Shown here piece by piece: positions 11,444 through 19,826 of a stretch of 64,000 nucleotides of DNA. The notes beneath the pieces were generated by a model. It searched no databases, was not told the origin of the DNA, and saw nothing but the letters and a program-made list of their open reading frames with translations. Position numbers and translations under genes: made by a program. Where the stretch lies: the NCBI RefSeq assembly GCF_019966515.1, contig NZ_JAIMIB010000001.1, positions 558,001-622,000 on the forward strand, written 5' to 3'. Every line of letters starts with the position of its first letter. Positions within the stretch are counted from its first letter, which is position 1. This DNA is from Roseovarius aestuarii (GTDB taxonomy: Bacteria > Pseudomonadota > Alphaproteobacteria > Rhodobacterales > Rhodobacteraceae).

Positions 11444-12097
11444 TCACCCTTTCGGTGCCAGCAATTTCAGCGCCGCCCGGATCAGCGCAGAGGTCTCCGC
11501 CTCGGGCGCATCACCTGCCGCCTGCGCCACGGCACCGGCGGCTTCGCCCGGCGCATAACCCAGATTACTCAGGGCTGACAGCGCCTCGGCCTGCGCGCCG
11601 GACCCGGCTACAGGTGCGGCGGGCACAGTTGCCTCGATCACCTCATCGCTGCCGCGATCAATAACCGGCACCGGGCTCGCGCCCATCGCCATCACTTGCG
11701 GCGCCTTGTCTTTCAACTCATTTACCACGCGCTGCGCGGTCTTGGGGCCGATCCCCTTAGCCGCCTTGACCGAATTCCAGTCGCCCAGCGCAATCGTACG
11801 GCCCACGCCGTCAGGCCCCAGCGCGCCCAGAATCGCCATTGACGCCTTGGCACCAACCCCCTGCACCGACATCAGGAGCCGGTGCCACTCCTTTTCGACC
11901 AATGAGGTGAAACCGAAAAGCTGCAGATTATCCTCGCGCACCAGAAGGTCGGTATAAAGCGCAGTATGTTCGCCGACCCCTGGCAGCGATTGCAGCGTGC
12001 GATCATTACAATAGACCAGATACCCCACACCGCGCACATCGATCAGCACGTGATCCTCGGCGCGGTAATCCACCCGGCCTGCGATCCGCCCGATCAT
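11444..12097 (-). CDS. ruvA: Holliday junction-binding protein RuvA
   Basis: Tetrameric junction-binding subunit. Residues 1-62 are the OB fold ([20 protein letters not shown]), followed by the helix-hairpin-helix domain with [20 protein letters not shown] and [20 protein letters not shown], an acidic linker, and a C-terminal domain that contacts RuvB ([20 protein letters not shown]). The ATG overlaps the ruvC stop (ATGA). Length of 217 residues is normal for alphaproteobacteria. Confidence 0.96.
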   Translation of the reverse strand: MIGRIAGRVDYRAEDHVLIDVRGVGYLVYCNDRTLQSLPGVGEHTALYTDLLVREDNLQLFGFTSLVEKEWHRLLMSVQGVGAKASMAILGALGPDGVGRTIALGDWNSVKAAKGIGPKTAQRVVNELKDKAPQVMAMGASPVPVIDRGSDEVIEATVPAAPVAGSGAQAEALSALSNLGYAPGEAAGAVAQAAGDAPEAETSALIRAALKLLAPKG

Positions 12098-12591
12098 GCA
12101 CGCACCTTCTCAGCTGTTACCTGGATCGACCGCGCATAATGCGCATGACATATGGCAATTGCCAAAGCGTCCGCCGCATCGGGGCTGGCCGGATCGCACC
12201 CCGGCAGCTGCACCTTCACCATATGACCGATCTGCGCCTTGTCGGCGTGCCCCACACCCACAACGGTCTTCTTGACCCGGTTGGGCGCATATTCCCCGAC
12301 GTTCAACCCGAACTGCGCCGGCACCAGCATCGCAATGCCCCGCGCCTGGCCCAGTTTCAGCGTGCCCGCGCCATCCTTGTTGACGAAGGTTTGTTCCACC
12401 GCAGCCGTATCCGGCATGTGGGCCTCGCACACTGCTGTAAGCTGTTGATGAAGGGATAACAGGCGCGCCGACATATCCTCTCCCCTTGATTTGCAGACGC
12501 CATTCGCCACATGGCTCAGACGGCTGCCATCCACGTCAATCACTCCCCATCCGAGGTTTCGCAACCCGGGGTCAATACCCAATACACGCAT
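12094..12591 (-). CDS. ruvC: Holliday junction resolvase RuvC
   Basis: Endonuclease that resolves Holliday junctions. The product of 165 residues starts [19 protein letters not shown], which holds the first catalytic Asp (residue 7) of the RNase H-like fold. Later acidic catalytic residues occur in [20 protein letters not shown] (Glu) and [20 protein letters not shown] (Asp). I moved the start from an upstream in-frame codon to the ATG at 12591 because this gives the exact conserved N-terminus. It is first in the ruvC-ruvA-ruvB operon. Confidence 0.96.
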   Translation of the reverse strand: MRVLGIDPGLRNLGWGVIDVDGSRLSHVANGVCKSRGEDMSARLLSLHQQLTAVCEAHMPDTAAVEQTFVNKDGAGTLKLGQARGIAMLVPAQFGLNVGEYAPNRVKKTVVGVGHADKAQIGHMVKVQLPGCDPASPDAADALAIAICHAHYARSIQVTAEKVRA

Positions 12592-12629
12592 GAAAACAGC
12601 CCTGCTCTTTTGTGTTTTGCCAAGCACTA

Positions 12630-12644
12630 GCACGAAACGAGAAC
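12630..12644 (-). promoter_or_regulatory. possible LexA (SOS) operator upstream of ruvC
   Basis: Read on the minus strand the bases are GTTC-TCGTTTC-GTGC, one mismatch from the alphaproteobacterial LexA box GTTC-N7-GTTC. It lies about 40 bases upstream of the ruvC ATG, the expected position for an SOS operator. ruvCAB is often LexA-controlled; this call rests on one imperfect match. Confidence 0.35.
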
Positions 12645-12864
12645 AAACACCAAGCGGAATGCGCAACGTTATCTCGCATCTCCCCCATTCAGCATCACAT
12701 CAAAATGGCGGCGAAAGCCATACGGAACACGCCAGTTATGCATTGATTGCATAGGGAATATGCAGTTTTCGCCGCTTGTAAGTGCGGCATTTCAGGACTA
12801 GCTCAGCCACAGACATCGAACTGTTACAAACCGGGTCAACATACCGGAAAGAAGGAAGAAAATC

Positions 12865-13062
12865 ATGGCCGTCATCGACACCACCCGCACCCATGCCGCA
12901 ACCGGCATCATTGGCGACGCCGTTGCAAAATTCACCGCTGCGTTCACCGCATGGTTTGACGCCCGCGCCACCCGTAAGGCCCTGTCGCAACTCAGCGAGC
13001 GCGAGCTTGACGATATCGGGTTGAGCCGCGCCGACATCAGCCGCATTGGCATCTACCACTGA
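12865..13062 (+). CDS. DUF1127 (YjiS-like) small protein
   Basis: A 65-residue protein with the DUF1127 core near its C-terminus: ARATRKALSQLSERELDDIG followed by LSRADISRIGIYH. Members are small, basic, Arg-rich proteins common in alphaproteobacteria; some affect RNA turnover, stress responses or phosphate/carbon metabolism. A strong ribosome site GAAGGAAG precedes the ATG, and a clear terminator follows 46 bases after the stop, so the gene is probably monocistronic. The exact role here is unknown. Confidence 0.9.
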   Translation: MAVIDTTRTHAATGIIGDAVAKFTAAFTAWFDARATRKALSQLSERELDDIGLSRADISRIGIYH

Positions 13063-13108
13063 GATTTGCTTTCCGGTCACTCTCCCTGGCCGATTTAGCA
13101 ATAAAGAG

Positions 13109-13138
13109 CCCTGCGCCCCTCCCTGCGCAGGGTTTTTT
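13109..13138 (+). terminator. rho-independent terminator after the DUF1127 gene
   Basis: CCCTGCGC (13109-13116) pairs with GCGCAGGG (13125-13132) around an 8-base loop, followed directly by six T. This is a textbook intrinsic terminator for the DUF1127 transcript. Confidence 0.9.
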
Positions 13139-13213
13139 CTTTCAGGCCTGTTTGACCCCATGTGCAAGCCAGCGGCTGCTCAGGATTTGACAAACAAGGT
13201 TTGCCAACAACTC

Positions 13214-14113
13214 TTATGCGCGGGCGGCTTTCGGACTTGGAAGTTCGGCGAGGATCCAGTTGCGAAAGGCAATCACGCTGGCGATATCCTGCTTTGTCGG
13301 CGGCACCCACAGATAATATGATTTCGCGGGATTAACCGCCAGATCGAACGGGCGGACCAAGTGCCCCGCCGCCATCGCGTCGTGACAGATAAACTCGTCG
13401 CCCATCGCAATGCCCTGGGCATTGATCGCCGCCGAATAAACCTGCGTCATATCCGCGAATATGATGCCCTTCATATCCTCGCGGCCTGCCACATCCGCCA
13501 TGCGCAACCACGCCGTCCAATCACCGCGGTCCGACAGATGCAGCAGATCGGCGCGCAGAACATCCCCCGGAGCCGAAAGTCCTCCCAACCGGTTCAACAG
13601 AACCGGACTGACCAACGGGGTAAACGCGACCTCGCGCAGCACTTCGACCGGCCCGGTATGACGCGCCGGATCGCCAAACGCCACAAAGACATCGGCCTCG
13701 GGGTCCGAGAGATCGTCCAGCGCTTTGGGCGATACGATTCTCAGTGAAACCTCGGGGCATATCGCGCGGAACCTCGAAACCTTAGTATTCAGCCAATTCG
13801 CTGCAAACCCGGGCGTACAACTGACGATAAGCTGGCCGCTCAATCCGCCCCCAGCGTGGCGCGAGGCCGAACGGCTGATCATCGACAGCGCCGCACTTAC
13901 ATCATTGGCATAGGCTCGGCCCCGGCTGGTCAATTCGATCCCGGTACCGACCCGATTGAACAGCGTGAAACCTAAATCACGCTCAAGCAGCCGCAATTGG
14001 TGGCTGACCGCACTGCGCGTCAGGTTCAGCTCTTCTGCAGCCTTCCAGACCACACCGTGGCGCGAAAAGCTCTCAAGCGCGCGCAGGGCCTGGGTCGTCG
14101 GAATACGTGACAT
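13214..14113 (-). CDS. LysR-family transcriptional regulator (GcvA-like)
   Basis: The 299-residue product has an N-terminal winged helix-turn-helix (RALESFSRHGVVWKAAEELN, then LTRSAVSHQLRLLERDLGF, about 10-55) and a C-terminal LysR substrate-binding domain (about 90-290, from GQLIVSCTPGFAANWLNTKV). The N-terminal pattern is that of the GcvA subgroup. It is divergent from the M20 amidohydrolase/dimethylargininase-like pair and probably controls it from the shared 145-base intergenic region. Its ligand is unknown. Confidence 0.9.
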   Translation of the reverse strand: MSRIPTTQALRALESFSRHGVVWKAAEELNLTRSAVSHQLRLLERDLGFTLFNRVGTGIELTSRGRAYANDVSAALSMISRSASRHAGGGLSGQLIVSCTPGFAANWLNTKVSRFRAICPEVSLRIVSPKALDDLSDPEADVFVAFGDPARHTGPVEVLREVAFTPLVSPVLLNRLGGLSAPGDVLRADLLHLSDRGDWTAWLRMADVAGREDMKGIIFADMTQVYSAAINAQGIAMGDEFICHDAMAAGHLVRPFDLAVNPAKSYYLWVPPTKQDIASVIAFRNWILAELPSPKAARA

Positions 14114-14148
14114 GCTGTTTCGCTTTTCCTCTGAAAATATTGCTCACC

Positions 14149-14164
14149 AAATCTTGCCAGATTT
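14149..14164. promoter_or_regulatory. candidate LysR operator (perfect 16-base dyad)
   Basis: AAATCT-TGCC-AGATTT is a perfect inverted repeat in the divergent region, 36 bases upstream of the LysR gene and about 95 bases upstream of the M20 gene. AT-rich interrupted dyads of this size are the usual LysR recognition sites. A second dyad, CTTTC-N7-GAAAG (14204-14220), lies nearer the M20 gene and could be the activation half-site. Confidence 0.45.
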
Positions 14165-14258
14165 AACCCAAAAGGTGAAGGAAATTACCCAATGAGAGAG
14201 AACCTTTCACTTTTCGAAAGCACAGTTCACGGGCTAAATGCGACTCAAGGAGATTGCA

Positions 14259-15818
14259 ATGTCGCTGTCGAATGCTCAAACCGATGCCCTGAACGTGATT
14301 GACGCCCGGATGCCAGAGCTTTCGGAATGGTGTTCAACCATCTTCGATTTCGCAGAGCCCGCCTGGCGCGAGTACCGCTCGGCCGAATGGTACGTGGCCC
14401 GTCTGCGGGCCGAAGGTTTCACCGTCGAGGAGGGCTCCGGCGGCATGCCCACCGCCTTCTGCGCCGAATGGTCCAATGGCGACGGGCCAGTCATCGGCAT
14501 GTATGCTGAATACGATGCGGTGCCCGGAAACTGCCAAGCGCCCAGCACCCGGCGCGAACCACGCAAGGGCCTTGGGTTTCAGGCCGGCGGCCATACCGAC
14601 CCGCATTCGGGGCTCGGCATCAGCACGCTGGGTGGTCTGCTTGCTACCAAGGCAGCGATGGAGAAGCACGGCATCAGAGGCGGGCTGCGCTATACCGGGG
14701 AACCAGCGGAAAAGGTGCGCGGCTCCAAACCCATCCATGCGGCCAAAGGCTATTATGACGGGCTGGCGGCGATGCTGTCCTTCCACCCGTTCTACATGCT
14801 GCCGATGTGCAATACCGTGCGGTGGGACACCCATTGCGGCGCGGCCTACGCGATGATCTACCGCTTCATCTGTGATGCGCCCGAGACCTGGGGTGCGACG
14901 GATAACGCGCCCATACCGCAAAGCCATTCCGACGTGCGCGCACCCGGCGCCAATGACGCGCTGACGATGATGTACCAATCGTCCAAGGCGCTGCGCGAAG
15001 CCATGCTGCCGCATCAGGGCGGCTGGTCGGTCTCCGAGGCGATCCTGACCGCCGGGCAGGCCACCGCCGACAACCTGCCCGCCGGGCTGGCCGAAATCCA
15101 GTACATGATGCGCGTGCCCACCATTGAAATGGCCGACCGGATCACCACCGTTCTGGATCGCAATGCAGAAGCCGCCGCCGCGATGACAGGCTGCCGGGTG
15201 GAGCGTCACTGGGTCTGCAAATCCCGCCCGGGGCTTGCCAATCACGCGATGGCGAACGTGGTCTGGGACGCGCTGCAACAGGTCGGCGCGCCGCACTGGG
15301 ACGAAACGGCAAACAACATCGCACGCGAGATCCAGCGCAATGCGGGCACCGAACCGATGGCACAGCCTTTCATCGACGAGCTTACCCGGCTGGTCCCGCC
15401 ACAAGAGGCCGAGGCGATCCTGCGCCGCGATCTGCCGCCCAGCCAGATCAGCTCCACCTCGGACGACTATACCGACATGTGCTGGCACGCCCCCATCGCC
15501 CGGTTCTACATCGCCCGCCCGGCCCTCAGGGGCGGGCCTTACCCGGCGTGGGTGATGAACGCTTTGGGAGGCATCCCCGCCACCATCGACCCGATGATCC
15601 GCACGGCCTCCAAAGTGCTGGCCGCCTCGGCCCTGCGCCTGCTGGAAGACAAGGCCGCCCGCGACGCGGCGATGGAGGAATTCAAGACCCGCACGGGCGC
15701 GGCAATGATCCCACCGCTCTGCGATTACGACCCGCCGGTTCACTTCCGCTGGCCGGAATACGTCACAACCCCGCGCGGCCATGACTGGTGGATCCCCGCC
15801 AGCATGCCCGGCGCCTGA
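14259..15818 (+). CDS. M20-family amidohydrolase, AbgB-like
   Basis: A 519-residue metallo-amidohydrolase. The block VIGMYAEYDAVPGN (about 78-91) and the YTGEPAEKVRG segment match the AbgB/amidohydrolase branch of peptidase family M20, which cleaves N-acyl amino acids or p-aminobenzoyl-glutamate. The usual GHxCGHN metal motif is replaced by GGHTDPHSGLG (His112, Asp114, His116), so metal ligation may differ. I chose the ATG at 14259 because AAGGAG precedes it by seven bases. It is followed after 20 bases by a dimethylargininase-like gene and preceded by a divergent LysR gene, suggesting a two-enzyme catabolic operon. Substrate unknown. Confidence 0.85.
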   Translation: MSLSNAQTDALNVIDARMPELSEWCSTIFDFAEPAWREYRSAEWYVARLRAEGFTVEEGSGGMPTAFCAEWSNGDGPVIGMYAEYDAVPGNCQAPSTRREPRKGLGFQAGGHTDPHSGLGISTLGGLLATKAAMEKHGIRGGLRYTGEPAEKVRGSKPIHAAKGYYDGLAAMLSFHPFYMLPMCNTVRWDTHCGAAYAMIYRFICDAPETWGATDNAPIPQSHSDVRAPGANDALTMMYQSSKALREAMLPHQGGWSVSEAILTAGQATADNLPAGLAEIQYMMRVPTIEMADRITTVLDRNAEAAAAMTGCRVERHWVCKSRPGLANHAMANVVWDALQQVGAPHWDETANNIAREIQRNAGTEPMAQPFIDELTRLVPPQEAEAILRRDLPPSQISSTSDDYTDMCWHAPIARFYIARPALRGGPYPAWVMNALGGIPATIDPMIRTASKVLAASALRLLEDKAARDAAMEEFKTRTGAAMIPPLCDYDPPVHFRWPEYVTTPRGHDWWIPASMPGA

Positions 15819-15838
15819 ACCTCAGAAAGGACCCTTCC

Positions 15839-16762
15839 ATGGCTCTTGATAAAACAACCGACGCCTTCACCCTGCAGCGCCGCAACCCGAAGGGCGGCAC
15901 CGCGCCGCTCACCAACTGGGGCTTCAAAAACGAGACCGACCCGCTGACCGACGTGCTGCTCGGCTCGCCAGCGCATCTCTTTCACCGCGCCACGTCGAGC
16001 CTGTCGCGCAAGCATCTGCGCGAAGCCCCCTGCAACATCCAGACCGCCCAGGCCCAGCACGCCGAACTGGTCGATGCCTACCGGCACTTCAACGTCAATG
16101 TGCATATGCTGGAGGCCGAGCCGGAACTGACCATGCAGGTCTATTCCCGTGACAGTTCCTGCATGACCCCCTATGGCGCCTTCATCACCGCAATGTCGCA
16201 ATGGTGGCGCCGGGGTGAAAACTACGCGGCGATCCGTGCCTATGAGAAGCTCGGCATCCCGATCTATGACATGGTCACCGCCGGCACCTTCGAAGGCGGC
16301 GATTTCAACGTGATCGAGGAAGGCTGCGTGCTGATCGGCTGCGGCGAGGCCCGCACCAACGAGGCCGGTGCCAAGCAGGTCGCAAGCTGGTTCGAGGCCG
16401 AGGGCTGGGAGGTGCGCATTGCCTATATCGACGAATATTACGTGCATATCGACCTGATGGTGGTGCCCGTGGCCGACAAGCTGACTGCCGTCTGCCTCGC
16501 CTGCACCGAGCCCGCGATCGTCGACTGGCTGCGCGCAAAAGGTCACGAGATCATCGATGTGCCGTTCCAGGACACGATGGCACTGGGCTGCAACATGATG
16601 TCGCTAGGCAATGACAAAGTGATCGCGCCGTCGTCGTCCACGGTCCTCATCGACCAGCTCCGCGCCCGTGGCTTCGAAGTAGCAGCGGTCGAAACCGCCG
16701 AGATCTCCAAGACCGGGGGCGGCATCCATTGTATGGCACAGGCCTTGCGGCGCGAGGCATAG
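15839..16762 (+). CDS. dimethylargininase/amidinotransferase-family hydrolase
   Basis: A 307-residue member of the guanidino-group-modifying superfamily (dimethylarginine dimethylaminohydrolase, arginine deiminase). The expected catalytic elements are present in order: Asp105 in VYSRDSSCM, GTFEGGD (149-155), RTNEAGAKQ, the catalytic His203 in YVHIDLMVV, and the nucleophile Cys298 in KTGGGIHCMAQ. It therefore probably hydrolyses a substituted arginine or other guanidine to citrulline or ureido product. The ATG at 15839 follows AGAAAGG and gives the family-like N-terminus. It is the second gene of the LysR-linked operon and ends at a bidirectional terminator. Confidence 0.85.
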   Translation: MALDKTTDAFTLQRRNPKGGTAPLTNWGFKNETDPLTDVLLGSPAHLFHRATSSLSRKHLREAPCNIQTAQAQHAELVDAYRHFNVNVHMLEAEPELTMQVYSRDSSCMTPYGAFITAMSQWWRRGENYAAIRAYEKLGIPIYDMVTAGTFEGGDFNVIEEGCVLIGCGEARTNEAGAKQVASWFEAEGWEVRIAYIDEYYVHIDLMVVPVADKLTAVCLACTEPAIVDWLRAKGHEIIDVPFQDTMALGCNMMSLGNDKVIAPSSSTVLIDQLRARGFEVAAVETAEISKTGGGIHCMAQALRREA

Positions 16763-16858
16763 TAGCGGTCAAACGCGTTTGAAAACCCGCTTTGGCTGAT
16801 AGCTGAAAGATTTATTCCTCGCGCCTTGGTTCGGCGCGGGCGCTCCAGGCAAAAGAAA

Positions 16859-16890
16859 AGCCCCGCGCCGAACCATGCGCGGGGCTTCTA
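16859..16890. terminator. bidirectional intrinsic terminator
   Basis: AGCCCCGCGC (16859-16868) pairs perfectly with GCGCGGGGCT (16877-16886) around an 8-base loop. A T-rich tail follows on the plus strand (TCTATTTT), and on the minus strand the stem is followed by TTTCTTTT. It sits between the convergent dimethylargininase-like gene and the small membrane-protein gene and can serve both. Confidence 0.85.
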
Positions 16891-16998
16891 TTTTACCGAA
16901 CAACTCGTTTTACTTGGAGGACACCGAGAGAGAAAGCTCCAGTAGCGCCGCGCGCACCCTTCGGGACAGGGGAACCACGCGCAGCAAATTCTTGCCGG

Positions 16999-17355
16999 TT
17001 AGTTGAAGATATGCCCCAGCTGCGTGGCCACACCCACGGTGACAGGGTCAGGCTGCATGGCAAACGCGCCGACCTGCTCGATCAGCGTGCCGTTTTTCAA
17101 GGCAGCAACCCGTTCTTCATAGATCGAAGCCCCGGTATGCGCCATCACCATGCCCTTGAAGACAAAAAATCCGATGAGCAGCACGACAATTGCTTTGACG
17201 GGAACACCCGCCCGGCGACGTACCGGACGAAAGACAATCAGACCATCGCGATCAATCGTGCCTTTGTACCCACGCGCCATTTTTGCGTGCTTGGTATCAA
17301 TTTTTTCCAGACGGTCTTCAAACCCGTCGTAAGAATTGGTCATTGTTCTATTCAT
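16999..17355 (-). CDS. small single-pass membrane protein, unknown function
   Basis: A 118-residue protein starting MNRTMTNSYDGFEDRLEKID. The N-terminal 50 residues are basic and soluble (KHAKMARGYKGTIDRDGLIV), a single membrane helix follows at about 53-73 (VPVKAIVVLLIGFFVFKGMV), and the rest (EERVAALKNGTLIEQVGAFA) is probably periplasmic. The ATG at 17355 has GGGAA upstream; an in-frame codon at 17370 and an ATG at 17343 are alternatives. No named domain is recognised. Conservation among Rhodobacteraceae is likely but not checked. Confidence 0.75.
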   Translation of the reverse strand: MNRTMTNSYDGFEDRLEKIDTKHAKMARGYKGTIDRDGLIVFRPVRRRAGVPVKAIVVLLIGFFVFKGMVMAHTGASIYEERVAALKNGTLIEQVGAFAMQPDPVTVGVATQLGHIFN

Positions 17356-17450
17356 AGCAGTTTCCCGCAAACATGGCCCCCACCACGATCAAGAAAAAAC
17401 TACGTTTGAAATGAGGCGAAAACAAGGCCGCAACATTGAATCTATTGTTT

Positions 17451-18335
17451 TCAAAGCAAATTTGCGTCAAATCTGCAAAGCATTGTCGTCGTCCAATCCC
17501 CAATCTCCTGCCGATCCACCAGACTGTTTCCTGATCGCGCATAAATCTCGATCACCTCGTCTGCCTGCTCATTTAAAATGCCCGACAGAATCACGTGTCC
17601 GCCAGGGCGTAAACTGGCGGTTATGTCACCCGCCAGCGCGATCAGCGGTCCTTTGAGGATGTTGGCAAAGACCAGGTCAAATGGCCGTGATTCGGCCAGC
17701 TTAGGGTGGTCCAGCCCCGCCGCCTCAAGACACATGACCCGGCCTTCCAGTCCGTTCGCGGTCACATTAGCCGATGCGACATCGACCGCGACCTCATCAA
17801 TGTCGCTTGCAATCACGGTCCCGTTCCAGACCCGCGCGGCAGCCATCGCAAGCACCGCCGTACCGCACCCCAGATCCAGAACCGACTGCGCGTTATAACC
17901 ATCATCAACCAACCGGTCCAGCGCGCGCAGGCAGCCCAGTGTGGTGCCGTGATGCCCGGTGCCGAACGCCATCGACGCTTCGATCAGCAGTGGCTCACAG
18001 CCCTCTGGCACCTTGTCGGCATCATGGCCGCCATAGACGAAGAACCGCCCCGCCGCGACCGGAACGAGCTCGCGTTTTACCTTCGACACCCAGTCGGTCT
18101 CGGGCAATTCCGAGACTGCGAAGGGCCGCGCGCCGTGCAGTGTTGATAGCAGCGCCAGCCCGGCCTCATCCGGGGCCTCATTGAAATATCCCCCCACTTC
18201 CCACAGGCCCGAACCATCTTCCATTTCAAACACACCCACGCCCGTGGGCTCAGGATTCAACGTCTCCAATGCCTCGGCCAAGGCCTCGGCGGGCCCTTTC
18301 CCCGACAGGGTCGTCAGTGCGGTGAATGTGGGCAT
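17451..18335 (-). CDS. prmA: ribosomal protein L11 methyltransferase PrmA
   Basis: Trimethylates L11 at several positions using SAM. The 294-residue protein has the PrmA signature EASMAFGTGHHGTTLGCLRA, SAM motif I SVLDLGCGTAVLAMAAARV, and VFANILKGPLIALAGDITAS, which matches the NPPY-equivalent NIL motif of PrmA. The N-terminal substrate-recognition domain is slightly shorter than in E. coli, as in other alphaproteobacteria. The next gene upstream is the MFS protein with an 87-base gap. Confidence 0.93.
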   Translation of the reverse strand: MPTFTALTTLSGKGPAEALAEALETLNPEPTGVGVFEMEDGSGLWEVGGYFNEAPDEAGLALLSTLHGARPFAVSELPETDWVSKVKRELVPVAAGRFFVYGGHDADKVPEGCEPLLIEASMAFGTGHHGTTLGCLRALDRLVDDGYNAQSVLDLGCGTAVLAMAAARVWNGTVIASDIDEVAVDVASANVTANGLEGRVMCLEAAGLDHPKLAESRPFDLVFANILKGPLIALAGDITASLRPGGHVILSGILNEQADEVIEIYARSGNSLVDRQEIGDWTTTMLCRFDANLL

Positions 18336-18422
18336 GTGCGGGCTCCGGCTCGGGTCAAGCCGATGCTCTAGCCCGGCATTGCGCCGAAAGCCAGCGCCAA
18401 CACGGTCGCTCTGAACTCTTCC

Positions 18423-19655
18423 TTACTCCGCCGGTGCAGGCGCGAAGCGTGAAAACACGGTTTCGTTGCCCTTCTCGGGATGGCGCGGGATCAGAAAGGC
18501 CATCAGCAAAGAGACCAGTGACATGCCTGCCGCCATCAGAAACACTGCCGCGGGTGACACCAGCCAGAGATAGCCCAGCCCCGCCGGCAGGAAGACGGCA
18601 GCGATATGGTTGATGGTAAAAGCCACAGCGGCTGTGGGCGCGATATCGCCCGGGTCGGCGATTTTCTGGAAATAGGTTTTGAGCGCCATCGCCATCGAAA
18701 ACAGCAGGTGATCTATCACGTAGAGCACGGCGGCCAGCAACACGCCCCAGCCAAAGAAATAGATGCCGCCATAGGCCAGGAACACGATCACCAACCCGAC
18801 ATATTCAAAGATCAGCACGTTGCGTTCGCCAAAGCCGAAAACAGCGCGCCCCACCAGCGGCGCGAATAACATGTTGGCCACAAGGTTGATCATGAAGAGC
18901 GCCGTGATCTCATGCACGTCGAAGCCGAATTTCTCGACCATCATGAAGCCCGCGAAGACAATAAAGATCTGCCGCCGGGCGCCGGCCATGAACTGCAGCG
19001 CATAGTAGAGCCAGTAGCGGCGCCGCAGGATCATCTTCTTGATCTGCGGATTGGGCGCCTCGAATTGCGGATAGGCAAAAAGAGCAAAAAGCGCCACCAG
19101 CGCGGTGAAGCCGCCAGCGATCAGATAGACCGTGTTATAGGTCAGCCCAAGCGCCTCCCAGGTCATCACGATCAGCACATAGGCCACCAGCGTCGCGCCC
19201 GACCCCGCGGCGACCAGCCAGCCCAGCATCTTGGGCGCGGTCCGCTTGTCGAGCCATTGAAGCTGCAGCGACTGGTTGACCGTCTCGTAATAGTGAAACC
19301 CGATCGAGCTGAGCATGGTGATAGTCAGGATGCCGCCCAGCGACGGAAACCACGCCGTCATCGCCGTCGCGACGCCCAGCAGGATCAGCGAAACCAACCC
19401 CAGCACCTGCTCGCGCATGAAGATGATGATCGCGATCACGCCGATGGCGAAAAAGCCGGGGATCTCGCGCACCGTATGCAGCCAGCCAATATCCGAGCCA
19501 TCGAAATTCGCCGCCTCGATGACGAAATTGTTCAGAAGTGCAGACCAGGTCGAAAACGCAACCGGCATCGCCGCCGCCATCAGAAAGAGCAGCGTGATTG
19601 GTCGGCGCCAGAATGGCAGGCTTTTAGCCTCGCCCAAGGGGACAGTCTTGGTCAT
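18423..19655 (-). CDS. MFS-type membrane transporter, substrate unknown
   Basis: A 410-residue integral membrane protein with about 11-12 hydrophobic segments (for example ITLLFLMAAAMPVAFSTWSA, FFAIGVIAIIIFMREQVLGL, LLAAVLYVIDHLLFSMAMAL). The two halves are separated by a basic cytoplasmic loop QFEAPNPQIKKMILRRRYW, the layout of the major facilitator superfamily. No substrate signature is recognised. It is divergent from the GAPDH-like gene with 171 bases between them. Confidence 0.8.
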   Translation of the reverse strand: MTKTVPLGEAKSLPFWRRPITLLFLMAAAMPVAFSTWSALLNNFVIEAANFDGSDIGWLHTVREIPGFFAIGVIAIIIFMREQVLGLVSLILLGVATAMTAWFPSLGGILTITMLSSIGFHYYETVNQSLQLQWLDKRTAPKMLGWLVAAGSGATLVAYVLIVMTWEALGLTYNTVYLIAGGFTALVALFALFAYPQFEAPNPQIKKMILRRRYWLYYALQFMAGARRQIFIVFAGFMMVEKFGFDVHEITALFMINLVANMLFAPLVGRAVFGFGERNVLIFEYVGLVIVFLAYGGIYFFGWGVLLAAVLYVIDHLLFSMAMALKTYFQKIADPGDIAPTAAVAFTINHIAAVFLPAGLGYLWLVSPAAVFLMAAGMSLVSLLMAFLIPRHPEKGNETVFSRFAPAPAE

Positions 19656-19826
19656 GCCCCGTCCCTTACGCCGATTGTACAGGCTTGGCGAGGCCGGGTT
19701 CTGTGCACCAGCACACAGGCGTGCCTCAGCACCATTGTATCGACTTCACCTAACATTGTATGGCCCCTCTGGCCCCCGCCCGCCCGTTGCGCTAGCGATT
19801 GGGCCAATCAGGCCCCGAGGTGTCCC

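Noticed and set aside
12736-13167. 143-codon minus-strand open frame over the DUF1127 gene
   Set aside because: Antisense to a well-supported small gene with its own terminator; no domain seen.
14334-15782. 482-codon minus-strand open frame
   Set aside because: Antisense to the M20 amidohydrolase; composition (Gly, Arg, His rich) is typical of a shadow frame in GC-rich DNA.
18912-19826. Upstream extension of the GAPDH-like frame
   Set aside because: This part is antisense to the MFS gene and lacks any domain; the canonical GAPDH N-terminus begins at 19827.
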